Source of the DNA: Streptomyces griseoruber
GTDB taxonomy: Bacteria; Actinomycetota; Actinomycetes; Streptomycetales; Streptomycetaceae
DNA length: 64,000 nucleotides
Assembly: GCF_001514205.1 (NCBI RefSeq)
Contig: NZ_KQ948774.1
Coordinates: 186,001 to 250,000, forward strand
Reading direction: 5' to 3'
The notes under the pieces were generated by a model that ran no database searches, was not told where the DNA came from, and was given only the letters and a program-made list of their open reading frames with translations. Made by a program: the position numbers and the translations under genes. Positions 48,850-57,774 of this stretch are shown here, piece after piece. Positions within the stretch are counted from its first letter, which is position 1, and each line of letters starts with the position of its first letter.

Positions 48850-50268
48850 ATGGCCCCGAGCGCCATGAACCGGTGGATCACTTCTCTTTCCGACGCCCAG
48901 CCGTCGCCGTACTGGCTGGAAGACCCCGGCAAGCCCCACCCCGAGCCCGCGCTCACCGGCGCCGACAGCTGCGACCTGCTGGTCGTCGGCGGCGGCTACA
49001 GCGGGCTGTGGACCGCGCTCGTCGCCAAGGAGCGCGATCCCCGGCGGGACGTGGTGCTGCTGGAGGGACGCGAGGTGGGCTGGGCCGCCTCGGGCCGCAA
49101 CGGAGGCTTCTGCGCGGCCTCCCTCACCCACGGGCTGCCCAACGGGCTCGCCCGCTGGCCCGACGAGATCCGGACCCTTCAGGAGCTGGGCGCGCGCAAC
49201 CTCGACGAGATCGAGGCGGCGATCGCCCGGCACGGCATCGACTGCGACTTCGAACGCACCGGCGAGATCGACGTCGCCACCGAGACGTACCAGGCGTGGG
49301 AACTGCGCGACTGGTACGAGGAACTCGAACGCAAGGGCCTCGCCGACGGCCTGGAGTTCCTCGACGCCGACCAGGTCCGCGAACAGGTCGCCTCACCCAC
49401 CTTCGAGGCGGGCCTGTACGACCGGCGGGGCGTGGCCATGCTCCACCCCGCCAAACTGGCCTGGGGCCTGAAGCAGGCGTGCGTCCGCCTCGGCGTCCGC
49501 GTGTACGAGCACACGCCCGCCCTGGACCTGAAGGCCTACGGGGCCGGGATGACCGTCCGCACACCGTACGGCCGGGTCCGCGCCCGGCAGGTCGCCCTCG
49601 GCACCAACATCTTCCCCAGCCTGGTCAAGCGGGTCCGGGCGTACACCGTCCCGGTCTACGACTACGCCCTGATGACCGAACCGCTCACCGCCGGGCAGCT
49701 CGGCGGGATCGGCTGGAAGAACCGGCAGGGCCTCGGCGACTCCGCCAACCAGTTCCACTACTTCCGGCTGTCCGCCGACAACCGGATCCTGTGGGGCGGG
49801 TACGACGCGATCTACCCGTACGGCGGCCGGGTGCGCGCCGAGTACGACGACCGGCCGGAGACGTACGCCAAGCTCGCCGGACACTTCTTCACCTGCTTCC
49901 CGCAGCTGGAGGGCGTCCGCTTCACCCACGCCTGGGGCGGCGCGATCGACACCTGTTCCCGTTTCTCCGCGTTCTTCGGCACGGCCCACCACGGGAAGGT
50001 CGCCTACGCCGCCGGGTACACGGGCCTGGGCGTCGGGGCCACCCGCTTCGGCGCCGAGGTGATGCTGGACCTGCTCGCGGGGGAGGACACCGAGCGGACC
50101 CGGCTGGAGATGGTCCGCAAGAAGCCGCTGCCCTTCCCGCCCGAACCGTTCGCCTGGACCGGCATCGCCCTCACCAAGTGGTCGCTGGCCCGGGCCGACG
50201 CGCACGGCGGGCGGCGCAACCTGTGGCTGCGGACCATGGACCGGCTGGGCCTCGGCTTCGACAGCTGA
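48850..50268 (+). CDS. FAD-dependent oxidoreductase, PuuB/gamma-glutamylputrescine-oxidase-like
   Basis: 472 aa. The FAD-binding GGGYSG at 47-52 is followed by GWAASGRNGGFCAASL, FAD contacts of the DAO family. Late motifs RFTHAWGGAIDTCSRFSAFFG and AAGYTGLGVGATRFGAEVMLDLL are of the PuuB/ordL group. PuuB removes the terminal amine of gamma-glutamylputrescine, giving the aldehyde and H2O2. The gene is 12 bp from potC with GGGAG upstream, so uptake and oxidation are one operon. No glutamate-polyamine ligase (PuuA/GlnA3-like) is in this window. Confidence 0.82.
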   Translation: MAPSAMNRWITSLSDAQPSPYWLEDPGKPHPEPALTGADSCDLLVVGGGYSGLWTALVAKERDPRRDVVLLEGREVGWAASGRNGGFCAASLTHGLPNGLARWPDEIRTLQELGARNLDEIEAAIARHGIDCDFERTGEIDVATETYQAWELRDWYEELERKGLADGLEFLDADQVREQVASPTFEAGLYDRRGVAMLHPAKLAWGLKQACVRLGVRVYEHTPALDLKAYGAGMTVRTPYGRVRARQVALGTNIFPSLVKRVRAYTVPVYDYALMTEPLTAGQLGGIGWKNRQGLGDSANQFHYFRLSADNRILWGGYDAIYPYGGRVRAEYDDRPETYAKLAGHFFTCFPQLEGVRFTHAWGGAIDTCSRFSAFFGTAHHGKVAYAAGYTGLGVGATRFGAEVMLDLLAGEDTERTRLEMVRKKPLPFPPEPFAWTGIALTKWSLARADAHGGRRNLWLRTMDRLGLGFDS

Positions 50269-50400
50269 CCCCGTCCTCCGCGGCTGTGACCTGGTTCACT
50301 CCAACGGGTGGCAAGAACCCGCGTAATGCCAGGCCAGGACCTCCCTCTCCCCCGTGACGCGACCGCGTCGACGAGAGAGGCGAGAGAGGGAGGTCTTCTC

Positions 50401-50838
50401 ATGACTGGGGCGAAGTCGGCGGCCGAGTGGCTGGCATCCGTCGCACCGGATCCCGAGGCCTGCCGCTGGGAGTGGGAGCGAGGCCCCCTGGGGGTCGCGC
50501 TGCTGCCGGCGGGCAGGGCCTGGGACGTACTCATCCTGCCGGGCGGACTCGGCTACCCCACGCTCGATGTGCTCACCCGCATCCTCGACCGGCCCGGACC
50601 GGTGCTGGTCGACTTCGGGGACGACCGCATGGGCTTCTTCGTACCGCCCGGCACGGCCGCCAACTGGCTCGGCACCGGCATCCGCACGGCCGGCGCCGGC
50701 ACCTGGATCGTCGTCCCCCACCCGGGCCACTCCTCCGGCACCGTCCGCTGGCTGATCCCCCCGGACGGCACCGGCACCCTGACGGACCCGGCGCTGCTGG
50801 AACTGGCCATGCACGAGGCGGCGGCAGGTGGCTTTTAG
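50401..50838 (+). CDS. Small unknown protein, prim-pol-like fold suggestion
   Basis: 145 aa. The sequence KSAAEWLASVAPDPEACRWEWERGPLGVALLPAGRAWDVLILPGGLGYPTLDVLTRILDRPGP-VLVDFGDDRMGFFVPPG resembles the N-terminal fold of bifunctional DNA primase/polymerase proteins and other small actinobacterial unknowns, without a clear catalytic triad. Function unknown. GGGAGG is eight bases before ATG 50401. It stands alone between the oxidase operon and an interspersed repeat. Confidence 0.6.
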   Translation: MTGAKSAAEWLASVAPDPEACRWEWERGPLGVALLPAGRAWDVLILPGGLGYPTLDVLTRILDRPGPVLVDFGDDRMGFFVPPGTAANWLGTGIRTAGAGTWIVVPHPGHSSGTVRWLIPPDGTGTLTDPALLELAMHEAAAGGF

Positions 50839-50852
50839 GCTGTTGAGTTTTT

Positions 50853-50911
50853 CAGGGGCGCGGGGCTGTATCGATATGCGGCTCCGCCGCGTGGGCGCGA
50901 CCAGCCACGAC
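50853..50911. repeat. Streptomyces interspersed repeat, full copy
   Basis: On the minus strand it reads GTCGTGGCTGGTCGCGC, then a GCGGC-TCC-GCCGC hairpin, then CCCCGCGCCCCTG. The two ends match the copy at 9840-9873. It lies in the 108-bp space between the converging small gene and the PucR regulator and may act as terminator for both. Confidence 0.65.
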
Positions 50912-50946
50912 GGCGCCGCAGCCGAAAAACCGGCATGGGCAGCCCC

Positions 50947-52554
50947 TCACTCCCCGGACGTGGCCTTCAACGCCAGCCACAACTCCATCCGCACATCCGG
51001 ATCGTCGAGAGAGCGACCGAGGATCTCCTCGACCCGACGCATCCGGTAGCGCAGCGTATGCCGGTGGACACCCAGGTCGGCCGCCGCCGCGTCCCACTGC
51101 CCGTGCCGGGACAGCCAGGCCCGCAGGGAGGCCACGAGGTCGCCGCGGCCGGTCGCGTCGTGCTCGTGCAGCGCCCGCAGCAGACCGTCCGCGAACGCCT
51201 TCACCGCGTCGTCCGCGAGCAGCGGCAGCACCGACCCCGCCGCCAGCTGCTCGTGCTCGACGAGGATCCGGCCCCGGCGCCGGGCCACCGACAGCGCCTG
51301 CTCGGCCTGCCGGTACGCCGCTGCCGCCGCGATCGGACCGGCGGGCGCCGACAGGCCGACGACCAGTTCCTCGTCCGCGCGTTCCTCGCCGTTCGCGCGG
51401 GCCGCCTCCAGCGCCGCCGCGCACCGGGCGACCGCCGCGACCGCGCCGCCCCCGTCCGCCGCCAGCACCACCAGCCGCTCGCCCTCGGGCACCACCAGCA
51501 CGGCCTCGCCGGACCGGGCGGCGGCGGACTCGACCACCTCGGTGAGGCCGCCGAGGGGGTCCCCGTCCGCCTCGGCCCCGGCGGGCGCGGGTTCCGCCAC
51601 GACCACCCGGAACGGGGCGTCCAGCAGCGCGCCGTACAGTTCCCCGGCGACCGCCCGGGCGTGGTCCGGCTCGCCCGCCAGGAGCATCCGCAGCACCGCC
51701 GTGCCGATCCGCTGCTCGGCCGCCTGGAGGGGGCGGGAGCGTTCCGTCGTGAGGGTGAGCAGGGCGATCGCCGAGTGGACGGCGTACCGCTCCGCCGTGC
51801 CGAGGGCGGCCGCCGTGCCGACGGCGAGCGCCGATCGCGGGCGGCGGCCGGTGCCCAGGGTGTGCAGCTCGACCCGGTCGGTGTTCTCGGCGCTCCCGCC
51901 GTCCTCGGCCGGACCCGCCCCGCCGACCACCGCCGAGGCGGGCGCCGGGCGCTCGCGCAGCCGCTCCACGTCCGCCGTGAGCCGCGCGGCCCGCCGGCCC
52001 GCCCACTCCGGTGCGGCGGCGACGACGGCGCCCGAGGCGTCGTAGAGCGCCGCCCAGCCGTCGACCTGCGCGGCGAGCGCGGTCAGCAGCCCCTCCGGGC
52101 CGTCCGTCAGCGCCTGTTTCGTCAGCTCCCGCTGCGCGGCGAACCCGGCCGTCACCGCCCGGTACTGATCGGCCGCGATGGCCGCCGACACCGCCTTGCT
52201 GATCGCGAGGAACGGGGTCCGGCGCGGCACCTCCAGCAGCGGCAGGCCCTCCTGCTCGGCCGCGTCGACGAGCGCTTCCGGGACCTCGTCGTAGGTGACG
52301 CCGACCGCGAAGCCGAGCCCGACCACCCCGGCGCCGGCCAGGCGCTTCACATAGCGCCGCATGGCCTCGGGGTCCTCCGCGTCCAGCTTCAGCGCGGTGA
52401 TCAGCAGCAGCTCCCCGCCCTCCATGTACGGCACGGGGTCCGCGAGCTCGCTGACATGCGCCCAGCGCACCGGCACGTCCAGCCGGTCCCCGCCCGCCCG
52501 CACGGTCAGCTTCAGCGCGGAGTGGTGGACGAGCGAGGCGAGCGTGGGAGGCAT
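50947..52554 (-). CDS. PucR-family transcriptional regulator
   Basis: 535 aa. The N-terminal PucR domain (about 1-125: PVRWAHVSELADPVPYMEGGELLLITALKL) is followed by a GAF/GGDEF-like middle and the C-terminal helix-turn-helix of the PucR/CdaR type (VASLRAWLSRHGQWDAAAADLGVHRHTLRYRMRRVEEILG). Regulators of this type control purine, gamma-aminobutyrate, proline or polyamine catabolism. It lies between potDABC/oxidase and gabT, so it is a good candidate for GABA or polyamine control. Its region to the next gene (52555-52647) shows nothing. Confidence 0.88.
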   Translation of the reverse strand: MPPTLASLVHHSALKLTVRAGGDRLDVPVRWAHVSELADPVPYMEGGELLLITALKLDAEDPEAMRRYVKRLAGAGVVGLGFAVGVTYDEVPEALVDAAEQEGLPLLEVPRRTPFLAISKAVSAAIAADQYRAVTAGFAAQRELTKQALTDGPEGLLTALAAQVDGWAALYDASGAVVAAAPEWAGRRAARLTADVERLRERPAPASAVVGGAGPAEDGGSAENTDRVELHTLGTGRRPRSALAVGTAAALGTAERYAVHSAIALLTLTTERSRPLQAAEQRIGTAVLRMLLAGEPDHARAVAGELYGALLDAPFRVVVAEPAPAGAEADGDPLGGLTEVVESAAARSGEAVLVVPEGERLVVLAADGGGAVAAVARCAAALEAARANGEERADEELVVGLSAPAGPIAAAAAYRQAEQALSVARRRGRILVEHEQLAAGSVLPLLADDAVKAFADGLLRALHEHDATGRGDLVASLRAWLSRHGQWDAAAADLGVHRHTLRYRMRRVEEILGRSLDDPDVRMELWLALKATSGE

Positions 52555-52647
52555 GGGGCCTTCAGTCGGGGAGGATGATCCTTTGGCCGCCGCGTAGGAA
52601 CGGCCTGTGCCGATTCTGCCTCACCGGCGAGGTCCCCGTACGCCCCT

Positions 52648-54990
52648 TCAGCCCCTCAGATCCACCAGCAGCGGAGGCGTGTGCTCGCCCGCGACGCTCG
52701 TCAGGGACAGCACCGCGTGGCCCGGCGGCACCTCGTGCGCCAGCTGGGACGCCGACCAGCGCTCCCGCTCGACCTGGCGCACGGTCACCGCGTCGGTGGT
52801 CACCGCCCTGCCGGTCACCAGCTTGCGCAGCGCGTGGATGGCCCGGGTCATCGGCTGGTCGGCGAAGACGGTGTGCTTGGCGACCTCCGTGGTCTCCACC
52901 CACTCGGTTCCCCAGGTCTGCGCGAACCGGCCGCCGTCCCAGGTGGTGATCCCGGAGAACGCCATCCGGCAGCCCACCGCCCCGTACAGCGGCCCGTGCA
53001 GGGCCTCCGGCACGTCCGCCACCGAGCGCAGGGCGAGGACCACGCCCGCGTTCTGCGAGCGCAGCCGCTGGATCCGGCGCACCGAGCCGGCGGTCACCGT
53101 GCCCGTCGCGTCGTCGAGGACCAGACAGGCGAAGTGCGCCCGCCGCCCCTCCCGTACGACGGCCTGGAACTGGGCGAGGAGCAGCCGGGTGATCAGCCGG
53201 CCCGCCTCCTCGTGGCCCCGCTCGGGCAGGTCGACGCGGACCCGCAGCGGATGGTGGGCGACGGCGCGCAGCGAGAACGCGCGGTGGCCGTCGTCGCCCC
53301 CGCCGCCGAAGAACCCGGCGAAGACGGGCCGGTTCAGCAGCGCGAGCCGGTCGGCCAGGGCGCGGCCCGGGTCACCCGGTGTCCCCGTCTGACGGATCCG
53401 CGCCTCCAGCTCCCGGCGCATCACCTCGTCCCCGGCCACCGCCGCCCGCAGCGCGCCCAGCGCACCCGGCTCGCCCTCGAGGAGTTCGCGCAGGTCGGCC
53501 AGGGCCGGGAAACGGCCGTGCGCGGCCCGGTAGGGGCCCAGCAGCTGGGCGAGCGCGGTCGCCGCGCTCTGCCCGCCCACCGTGTCCAGGTCGCCGACCA
53601 GCGCCTCGGCGAGGATCCCGGCCGCCTCGTCGGGGTCGTCGGACTCGGCGTACGGGTCCAGGTCGTGCACCGAGGACGGGTCGCCGATCCGGACGATCAC
53701 GTCGTAGGAGGAGTCGGCGCCGAGCGGGCCGCCGCCGGGGGAGGAGACCGCGACGACCGCGCAGCCGCCGGTCAGCGCCTGGAGCGCCAGGGCCTCCGTC
53801 AGCGGCTCGACCAGCGTGCGGGTCTTGCCCGAGCCGGACGGGCCGACCGCCAGCAGCGAGGTGCCCAGCACGTCCGGGCCGAGCGCGGCGCCCGCGTCGT
53901 GGTAGGCGGCCGGGGCACGCTCGGCGGCCACCCAGCGGCCGATGCGCACCTGACCGGCGAGCAGATCGTGACGGGCGGCGCGGCGGGGCAGGTCACGGGC
54001 GCCGGAGGGGTGGGCCCAGGCGGCCCCGCCCTGCCGCAGCACGGTCTCCCGGAACTCCGGCACCCCCACCGTCCACGCCCGCCGCACCCGCGCGCAGTCC
54101 ACGTCGTTCATCCGCCCGGCGGCCACCTCGCCGGTCAGCAGCTCGGCGGCCTCGGTCTGCCCGGCGTCCCGCAGCTCGGGCCACTGGGCGGGGGGCCGCC
54201 GGGCGGCGGGCGCGGCGGTCTTCGGGTTCCCCCGGGTGGCGAGTCGTTCCTTCAGATACGGCCACCAGCCGCCGGCCCGGGCGAACGGCCACACCACGAG
54301 CAGGGTGATGACCGCGTACAGGGTGTCCGTGAACAGGACGGAGGCGAACAGTTCGTAGCTCCCGCTGATCAGGACGATCAGTGAGAACAGCGGGTCGACG
54401 ACCGGCAGCGCGTCCCAGCCGACCCCGAAGGCACCGGGGAACACGAAGCTGAGGGCGGCCAGCGCGCAGAGCAGGGCGAGCAGGGCGCGGACGGGCTGCG
54501 GACGGCGGCCCACGAAGTGCCGCAGCGCCTCCGGCCAGCCGCCCAGCCGGCCCATGGAGAACAGGAGGACCGCGAGGAAGACGCCGTCGTAGACCACCCG
54601 GGCCTCGGCGCCCTCGTTGGTCTTCGGCGAGGCGATCGTGCCGCCCCACCACCAGTCGCCCGGCGTGAACAGCCGCAGCAGCGTGAACTGGTACGGCAGG
54701 CTGCCGCGCCGCCACAGCGACCACAGCACCAGCGCCACCACCAGCGGCACCAGCATCCCGATCACCGTCACCGGCGCCAGCCGCTCCACCGCCCGGTCAC
54801 CCTTCGGCGGCCGGTACCCGAACCGCCAGATGCCGGGCTTCGCGGCCGGGCGGGGCTCGTCCAGCCAGCTCCCCACGGCCGATGCGGGCGGCGGGGCCGC
54901 GGGTCGCGGCGGCACCGCCGGAGGCCCCGCCGGGCGCGGCACAGGATTCGCATGCGTACCGCGCGCGTCCCGCATCCCGTCGCTGTCCAT
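52648..54990 (-). CDS. Membrane-anchored conjugal-transfer/FtsK-like ATPase
   Basis: 780 aa. A Pro/Gly-rich cytoplasmic N terminus precedes about four helices (VTVIGMLVPLVVALVLWSLW; ALLALLCALAALSFVFPGA; VLFTDTLYAVITLLVVWPF). The soluble part holds Walker A GPSGSGKT at about 381 and a Walker B-like FACLVLDDA. This is the TraD/VirD4-type coupling protein layout. A conserved single-copy chromosomal version occurs in Streptomyces with unknown role; no relaxase or other transfer gene is near. ATG 54990 was chosen; a GTG at 55023 is less supported. Confidence 0.7.
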   Translation of the reverse strand: MDSDGMRDARGTHANPVPRPAGPPAVPPRPAAPPPASAVGSWLDEPRPAAKPGIWRFGYRPPKGDRAVERLAPVTVIGMLVPLVVALVLWSLWRRGSLPYQFTLLRLFTPGDWWWGGTIASPKTNEGAEARVVYDGVFLAVLLFSMGRLGGWPEALRHFVGRRPQPVRALLALLCALAALSFVFPGAFGVGWDALPVVDPLFSLIVLISGSYELFASVLFTDTLYAVITLLVVWPFARAGGWWPYLKERLATRGNPKTAAPAARRPPAQWPELRDAGQTEAAELLTGEVAAGRMNDVDCARVRRAWTVGVPEFRETVLRQGGAAWAHPSGARDLPRRAARHDLLAGQVRIGRWVAAERAPAAYHDAGAALGPDVLGTSLLAVGPSGSGKTRTLVEPLTEALALQALTGGCAVVAVSSPGGGPLGADSSYDVIVRIGDPSSVHDLDPYAESDDPDEAAGILAEALVGDLDTVGGQSAATALAQLLGPYRAAHGRFPALADLRELLEGEPGALGALRAAVAGDEVMRRELEARIRQTGTPGDPGRALADRLALLNRPVFAGFFGGGGDDGHRAFSLRAVAHHPLRVRVDLPERGHEEAGRLITRLLLAQFQAVVREGRRAHFACLVLDDATGTVTAGSVRRIQRLRSQNAGVVLALRSVADVPEALHGPLYGAVGCRMAFSGITTWDGGRFAQTWGTEWVETTEVAKHTVFADQPMTRAIHALRKLVTGRAVTTDAVTVRQVERERWSASQLAHEVPPGHAVLSLTSVAGEHTPPLLVDLRG

Positions 54991-55023
54991 CGCCCTTGCC
55001 CCCTGACCAGCCGGTCCGTCCAC

Positions 55024-55230
55024 CGTCAGCGGTCAATCTAACGCCCCCGCAAGGGGAGTTCACCGCATACGGGGCCGGGCCGCACGGATCGCCGCCCACC
55101 CGTCACTGTCCACGGCGGACAACCGGCCCCGCCGACAACGCCCACATGGAGCATGCCGACCCCCCGTTCCCCGTCCTAGCCTGCGAGAAAGGAAACAAAG
55201 GAAACAGAAGAAGACCCCCAGGAGCCCGTC
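55024..55230. promoter_or_regulatory. Upstream region of gabT
   Basis: Divergent region of about 200 bp. It holds a 9-bp direct repeat AAAGGAAAC / AAAGGAAAC at about 55189-55208, a purine run just before AGGAG of gabT. This may be a regulatory or translation-enhancing stretch. No gene is seen. Confidence 0.4.
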
Positions 55231-56565
55231 ATGACCGCCCTTCCGCAGGAGCGCCGGATCGTCACCGCCATCCCCGGCCCGAAGTCGCAGGAGTTGCAGT
55301 CCCGCCGCCTCGCCGCGGTCGCTCAGGGCGTCGGCTCCGTGCTGCCGGTCTTCACCGCGCGCGCGGGCGGCGGCATCATCGAGGACGTCGACGGCAACCG
55401 GCTGATCGACTTCGGCTCCGGCATCGCCGTGACCAGCGTCGGCGCCTCCGCCGAGGCCGTCGTACGCCGCGCGTCCGCGCAGCTCGCCGACTTCACCCAC
55501 ACCTGTTTCATGGTGACCCCGTACGAGGGCTATGTGGAGGTCGCCGAGGCGCTGGCCGAGCTGACCCCCGGTGACCACGCCAAGAAGTCGGCCCTCTTCA
55601 ACAGCGGTGCCGAGGCCGTCGAGAACGCCGTCAAGATCGCCCGTGTGTACACCAAGCGCCAGGCGGTCGTCGTCTTCGACCACGGCTACCACGGCCGCAC
55701 CAACCTCACCATGGCGCTGACGGCGAAGAACATGCCGTACAAGCACGGCTTCGGCCCCTTCGCGCCCGAGGTCTACCGCGTCCCCGTCGCCTACGGCTAC
55801 CGCTGGCCGACCGGCCCGGAGAACGCCGGCCCCGAGGCCGCCGCGCAGGCCATCGACCAGATCACCAAGCAGGTCGGCCCCGACAACGTGGCCGCGATCA
55901 TCATCGAGCCGGTCCTCGGCGAGGGCGGTTTCATCGAGCCGGCGAAGGGCTTCCTGCCGGCGATCCGCCAGTTCGCCGCCGACAACGGCATCGTCTTCGT
56001 CGCCGACGAGATCCAGTCCGGCTTCTGCCGCACCGGCCAGTGGTTCGCCTGCGAGGACGAGGGCATCGTCCCGGACCTGATCACCACGGCCAAGGGCATC
56101 GCGGGCGGTCTGCCGCTCGCCGCCGTGACCGGCCGCGCCGAGATCATGGACGCCGCGCACGCGGGCGGCCTGGGCGGCACCTACGGCGGCAACCCGGTCG
56201 CCTGCGCGGGCGCGCTCGGCTCCATCGAGACGATGAAGGAGCTCGACCTCAACGCCAGGGCGAAGGCGATCGAGTCGACGATGAAGGCCCGGCTGTCGGC
56301 CATGGCCGAGAAGTACGAGGTCATCGGTGACATCCGCGGTCGCGGCGCGATGATCGCCATCGAGCTCGTCAAGGACCGGACGACGAAGGAGCCCGACCCG
56401 CAGGCCACGGCCGCGCTCGCCAAGGCCTGCCACCAGGAGGGCCTGCTGGTCCTGACCTGTGGCACCTACGGCAACGTGCTGCGCTTCCTGCCCCCGCTGG
56501 TCATCGGCGAGGACCTGCTGAACGAGGGCCTCGACATCATCGAGCAGGGCCTGGCCGGCCTCTGA
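55231..56565 (+). CDS. gabT: 4-aminobutyrate aminotransferase
   Basis: 444 aa class III PLP enzyme. FNSGAEAVENAVKIAR binds phosphate, D259 in FVADEIQSGF pairs with the PLP nitrogen, K288 in TTAKGIAGGLPLAAV forms the aldimine. YVEVAEALAELTPG and HGYHGRTNLTMALT are typical of GabT. It moves the amino group of GABA to 2-oxoglutarate, giving succinate semialdehyde and glutamate, following on from polyamine catabolism. AGGAG precedes ATG 55231. Confidence 0.9.
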   Translation: MTALPQERRIVTAIPGPKSQELQSRRLAAVAQGVGSVLPVFTARAGGGIIEDVDGNRLIDFGSGIAVTSVGASAEAVVRRASAQLADFTHTCFMVTPYEGYVEVAEALAELTPGDHAKKSALFNSGAEAVENAVKIARVYTKRQAVVVFDHGYHGRTNLTMALTAKNMPYKHGFGPFAPEVYRVPVAYGYRWPTGPENAGPEAAAQAIDQITKQVGPDNVAAIIIEPVLGEGGFIEPAKGFLPAIRQFAADNGIVFVADEIQSGFCRTGQWFACEDEGIVPDLITTAKGIAGGLPLAAVTGRAEIMDAAHAGGLGGTYGGNPVACAGALGSIETMKELDLNARAKAIESTMKARLSAMAEKYEVIGDIRGRGAMIAIELVKDRTTKEPDPQATAALAKACHQEGLLVLTCGTYGNVLRFLPPLVIGEDLLNEGLDIIEQGLAGL

Positions 56566-56691
56566 CGCACAGCCGTTCCCCAGGGACGGCAGGCCGTGTG
56601 AAGAAGGTGTGCGGGGAGCATGGCGTAACGCGCATCCGGCTGTCGTACCGCCCGTCACTGCCGTACGTTCTCCTCAGATGAGAGATACACC

Positions 56692-56713
56692 CGCCCGCAG
56701 GTGACTGCGGGCG
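56692..56713 (+). ncRNA. Leader hairpin 1 upstream of the PAP2 gene
   Basis: CGCCCGCAG, GTGA loop, CTGCGGGCG: a perfect 9-bp stem, the first of four stable hairpins (others at 56771-56785, 56813-56835, 56855-56892) in the 396-bp gap after gabT. Together they look like a structured leader; the class is not recognised. Confidence 0.45.
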
Positions 56714-56854
56714 AACCCCAGGCCGGGGCCTCCCCAGCTTCGACCTGGTCGTGCCCTCGCGCACACAACAGGAGCCTCCGGCTCCGAATCTCCTCACCGA
56801 TCGGACGGTCGCCCGCCCCAAACCCCCCGGGGCGGCCGGCACCCCGATCCGGAC

Positions 56855-56892
56855 GGCCACCTCGGAACCATCCCCCCTGTTCCGAGGTGGCC
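56855..56892 (+). terminator. 14-bp-stem hairpin in the PAP2 leader
   Basis: GGCCACCTCGGAAC pairs perfectly with GTTCCGAGGTGGCC around a ten-base loop CATCCCCCCT. TTTT follows at 56899-56902. It resembles an intrinsic terminator or attenuator 70 bases before the PAP2 start. It could also end read-through from gabT. Confidence 0.6.
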
Positions 56893-56961
56893 GACCTCCT
56901 TTTCGCTGGTCGACGCAGCGCTTCGCAGCCCGCAGCGGTTCGTGCTGAGAGGCTGTACCCC

Positions 56962-57660
56962 ATGCCCACCAGCCCCCACCAGCAGACCGAGGACCGCAGT
57001 CCCGCGGCACCCGCCTCCACCCCGAAACGGGCCCCCGGCAGGCAGGTCTCCCTCCTCGCCCTCCCCGCCCTCCTCTTCACCCTGATCACCTGGCAGGTGA
57101 TGGCCGAGGGCCCCCTCCTCACCCTCGACGCCCGTCTCAGCCGCGCCCTGATCCATCCGGACCGCTTCTCCGAGCTGCTGTCCGACCTGGGGAACGTGCA
57201 GGTGGCGGTGCCCGTCCTGGTGCTCGTGGCGGTGTACGTGGCCCTGCACGGGCAGTGGGTGGGCCGCCGGCGCTGGTGGCTGCCGCCCGTCGCCGCCCTG
57301 GTCCTGCTGACCCTGGTGCCGCTGATCGTCGTACCCCTGAAGGACTGGACCGCGCGCCCCGGCACGCCCGCCGTGCCGCCCGCCACCGGCTACTACCCGT
57401 CCGGGCACACGGCCACAGCGGCCGTCGCCTACGGTTCCGCGGCGATGATCCTGCTGCCGTGGCTGCTGACGGCCCTGGCCCGGCGGCTGGCGGTCGCCAC
57501 GGCCGGCCTGCTCGTCCTCGCCGTCTCCTACGGGCTGGTCCGGCACGGCTACCACTGGCCGCTGGACGTGATGGCGAGCTGGTGCCTGTGCACGGTGCTG
57601 CTCGGCGCCCTCGGACTCTGCCTGCGCGCGACGACCCGCCCCGACCGCGCCAAACCGTAG
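56962..57660 (+). CDS. PAP2-family phosphatase
   Basis: 232 aa with about six helices. The three motifs are KDWTARPGTP, GYYPSGHTATAAVAYG and SYGLVRHGYHWPLDV, the PAP2 signature with catalytic His in SGH and in the third motif. Such membrane enzymes dephosphorylate phosphatidate, undecaprenyl pyrophosphate or related lipids on the outer face. It is preceded by a 396-bp gap with several hairpins. ATG 56962 has GAGAGG upstream. Confidence 0.87.
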   Translation: MPTSPHQQTEDRSPAAPASTPKRAPGRQVSLLALPALLFTLITWQVMAEGPLLTLDARLSRALIHPDRFSELLSDLGNVQVAVPVLVLVAVYVALHGQWVGRRRWWLPPVAALVLLTLVPLIVVPLKDWTARPGTPAVPPATGYYPSGHTATAAVAYGSAAMILLPWLLTALARRLAVATAGLLVLAVSYGLVRHGYHWPLDVMASWCLCTVLLGALGLCLRATTRPDRAKP

Positions 57661-57774
57661 TGCGCCGACCGTCGACCCGTACGACTCGGACAAGCGCTCC
57701 CGTGTCCCGTCCCGCCTACCGTGGACCACGCACACCACAGCACACCCCCATGCGGAAGGGCCGGGAACGCCACT

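Noticed and set aside
52648..54990. Evidence of an integrated conjugative element
   Set aside because: The TraD/FtsK-like ATPase stands alone without relaxase, integrase, attachment sites or other transfer genes, so I do not call an element.
56692..56892. Known riboswitch (c-di-AMP, SAM, cobalamin, Mg)
   Set aside because: I could not match the conserved bases of any of these classes; only stem geometry is supported.
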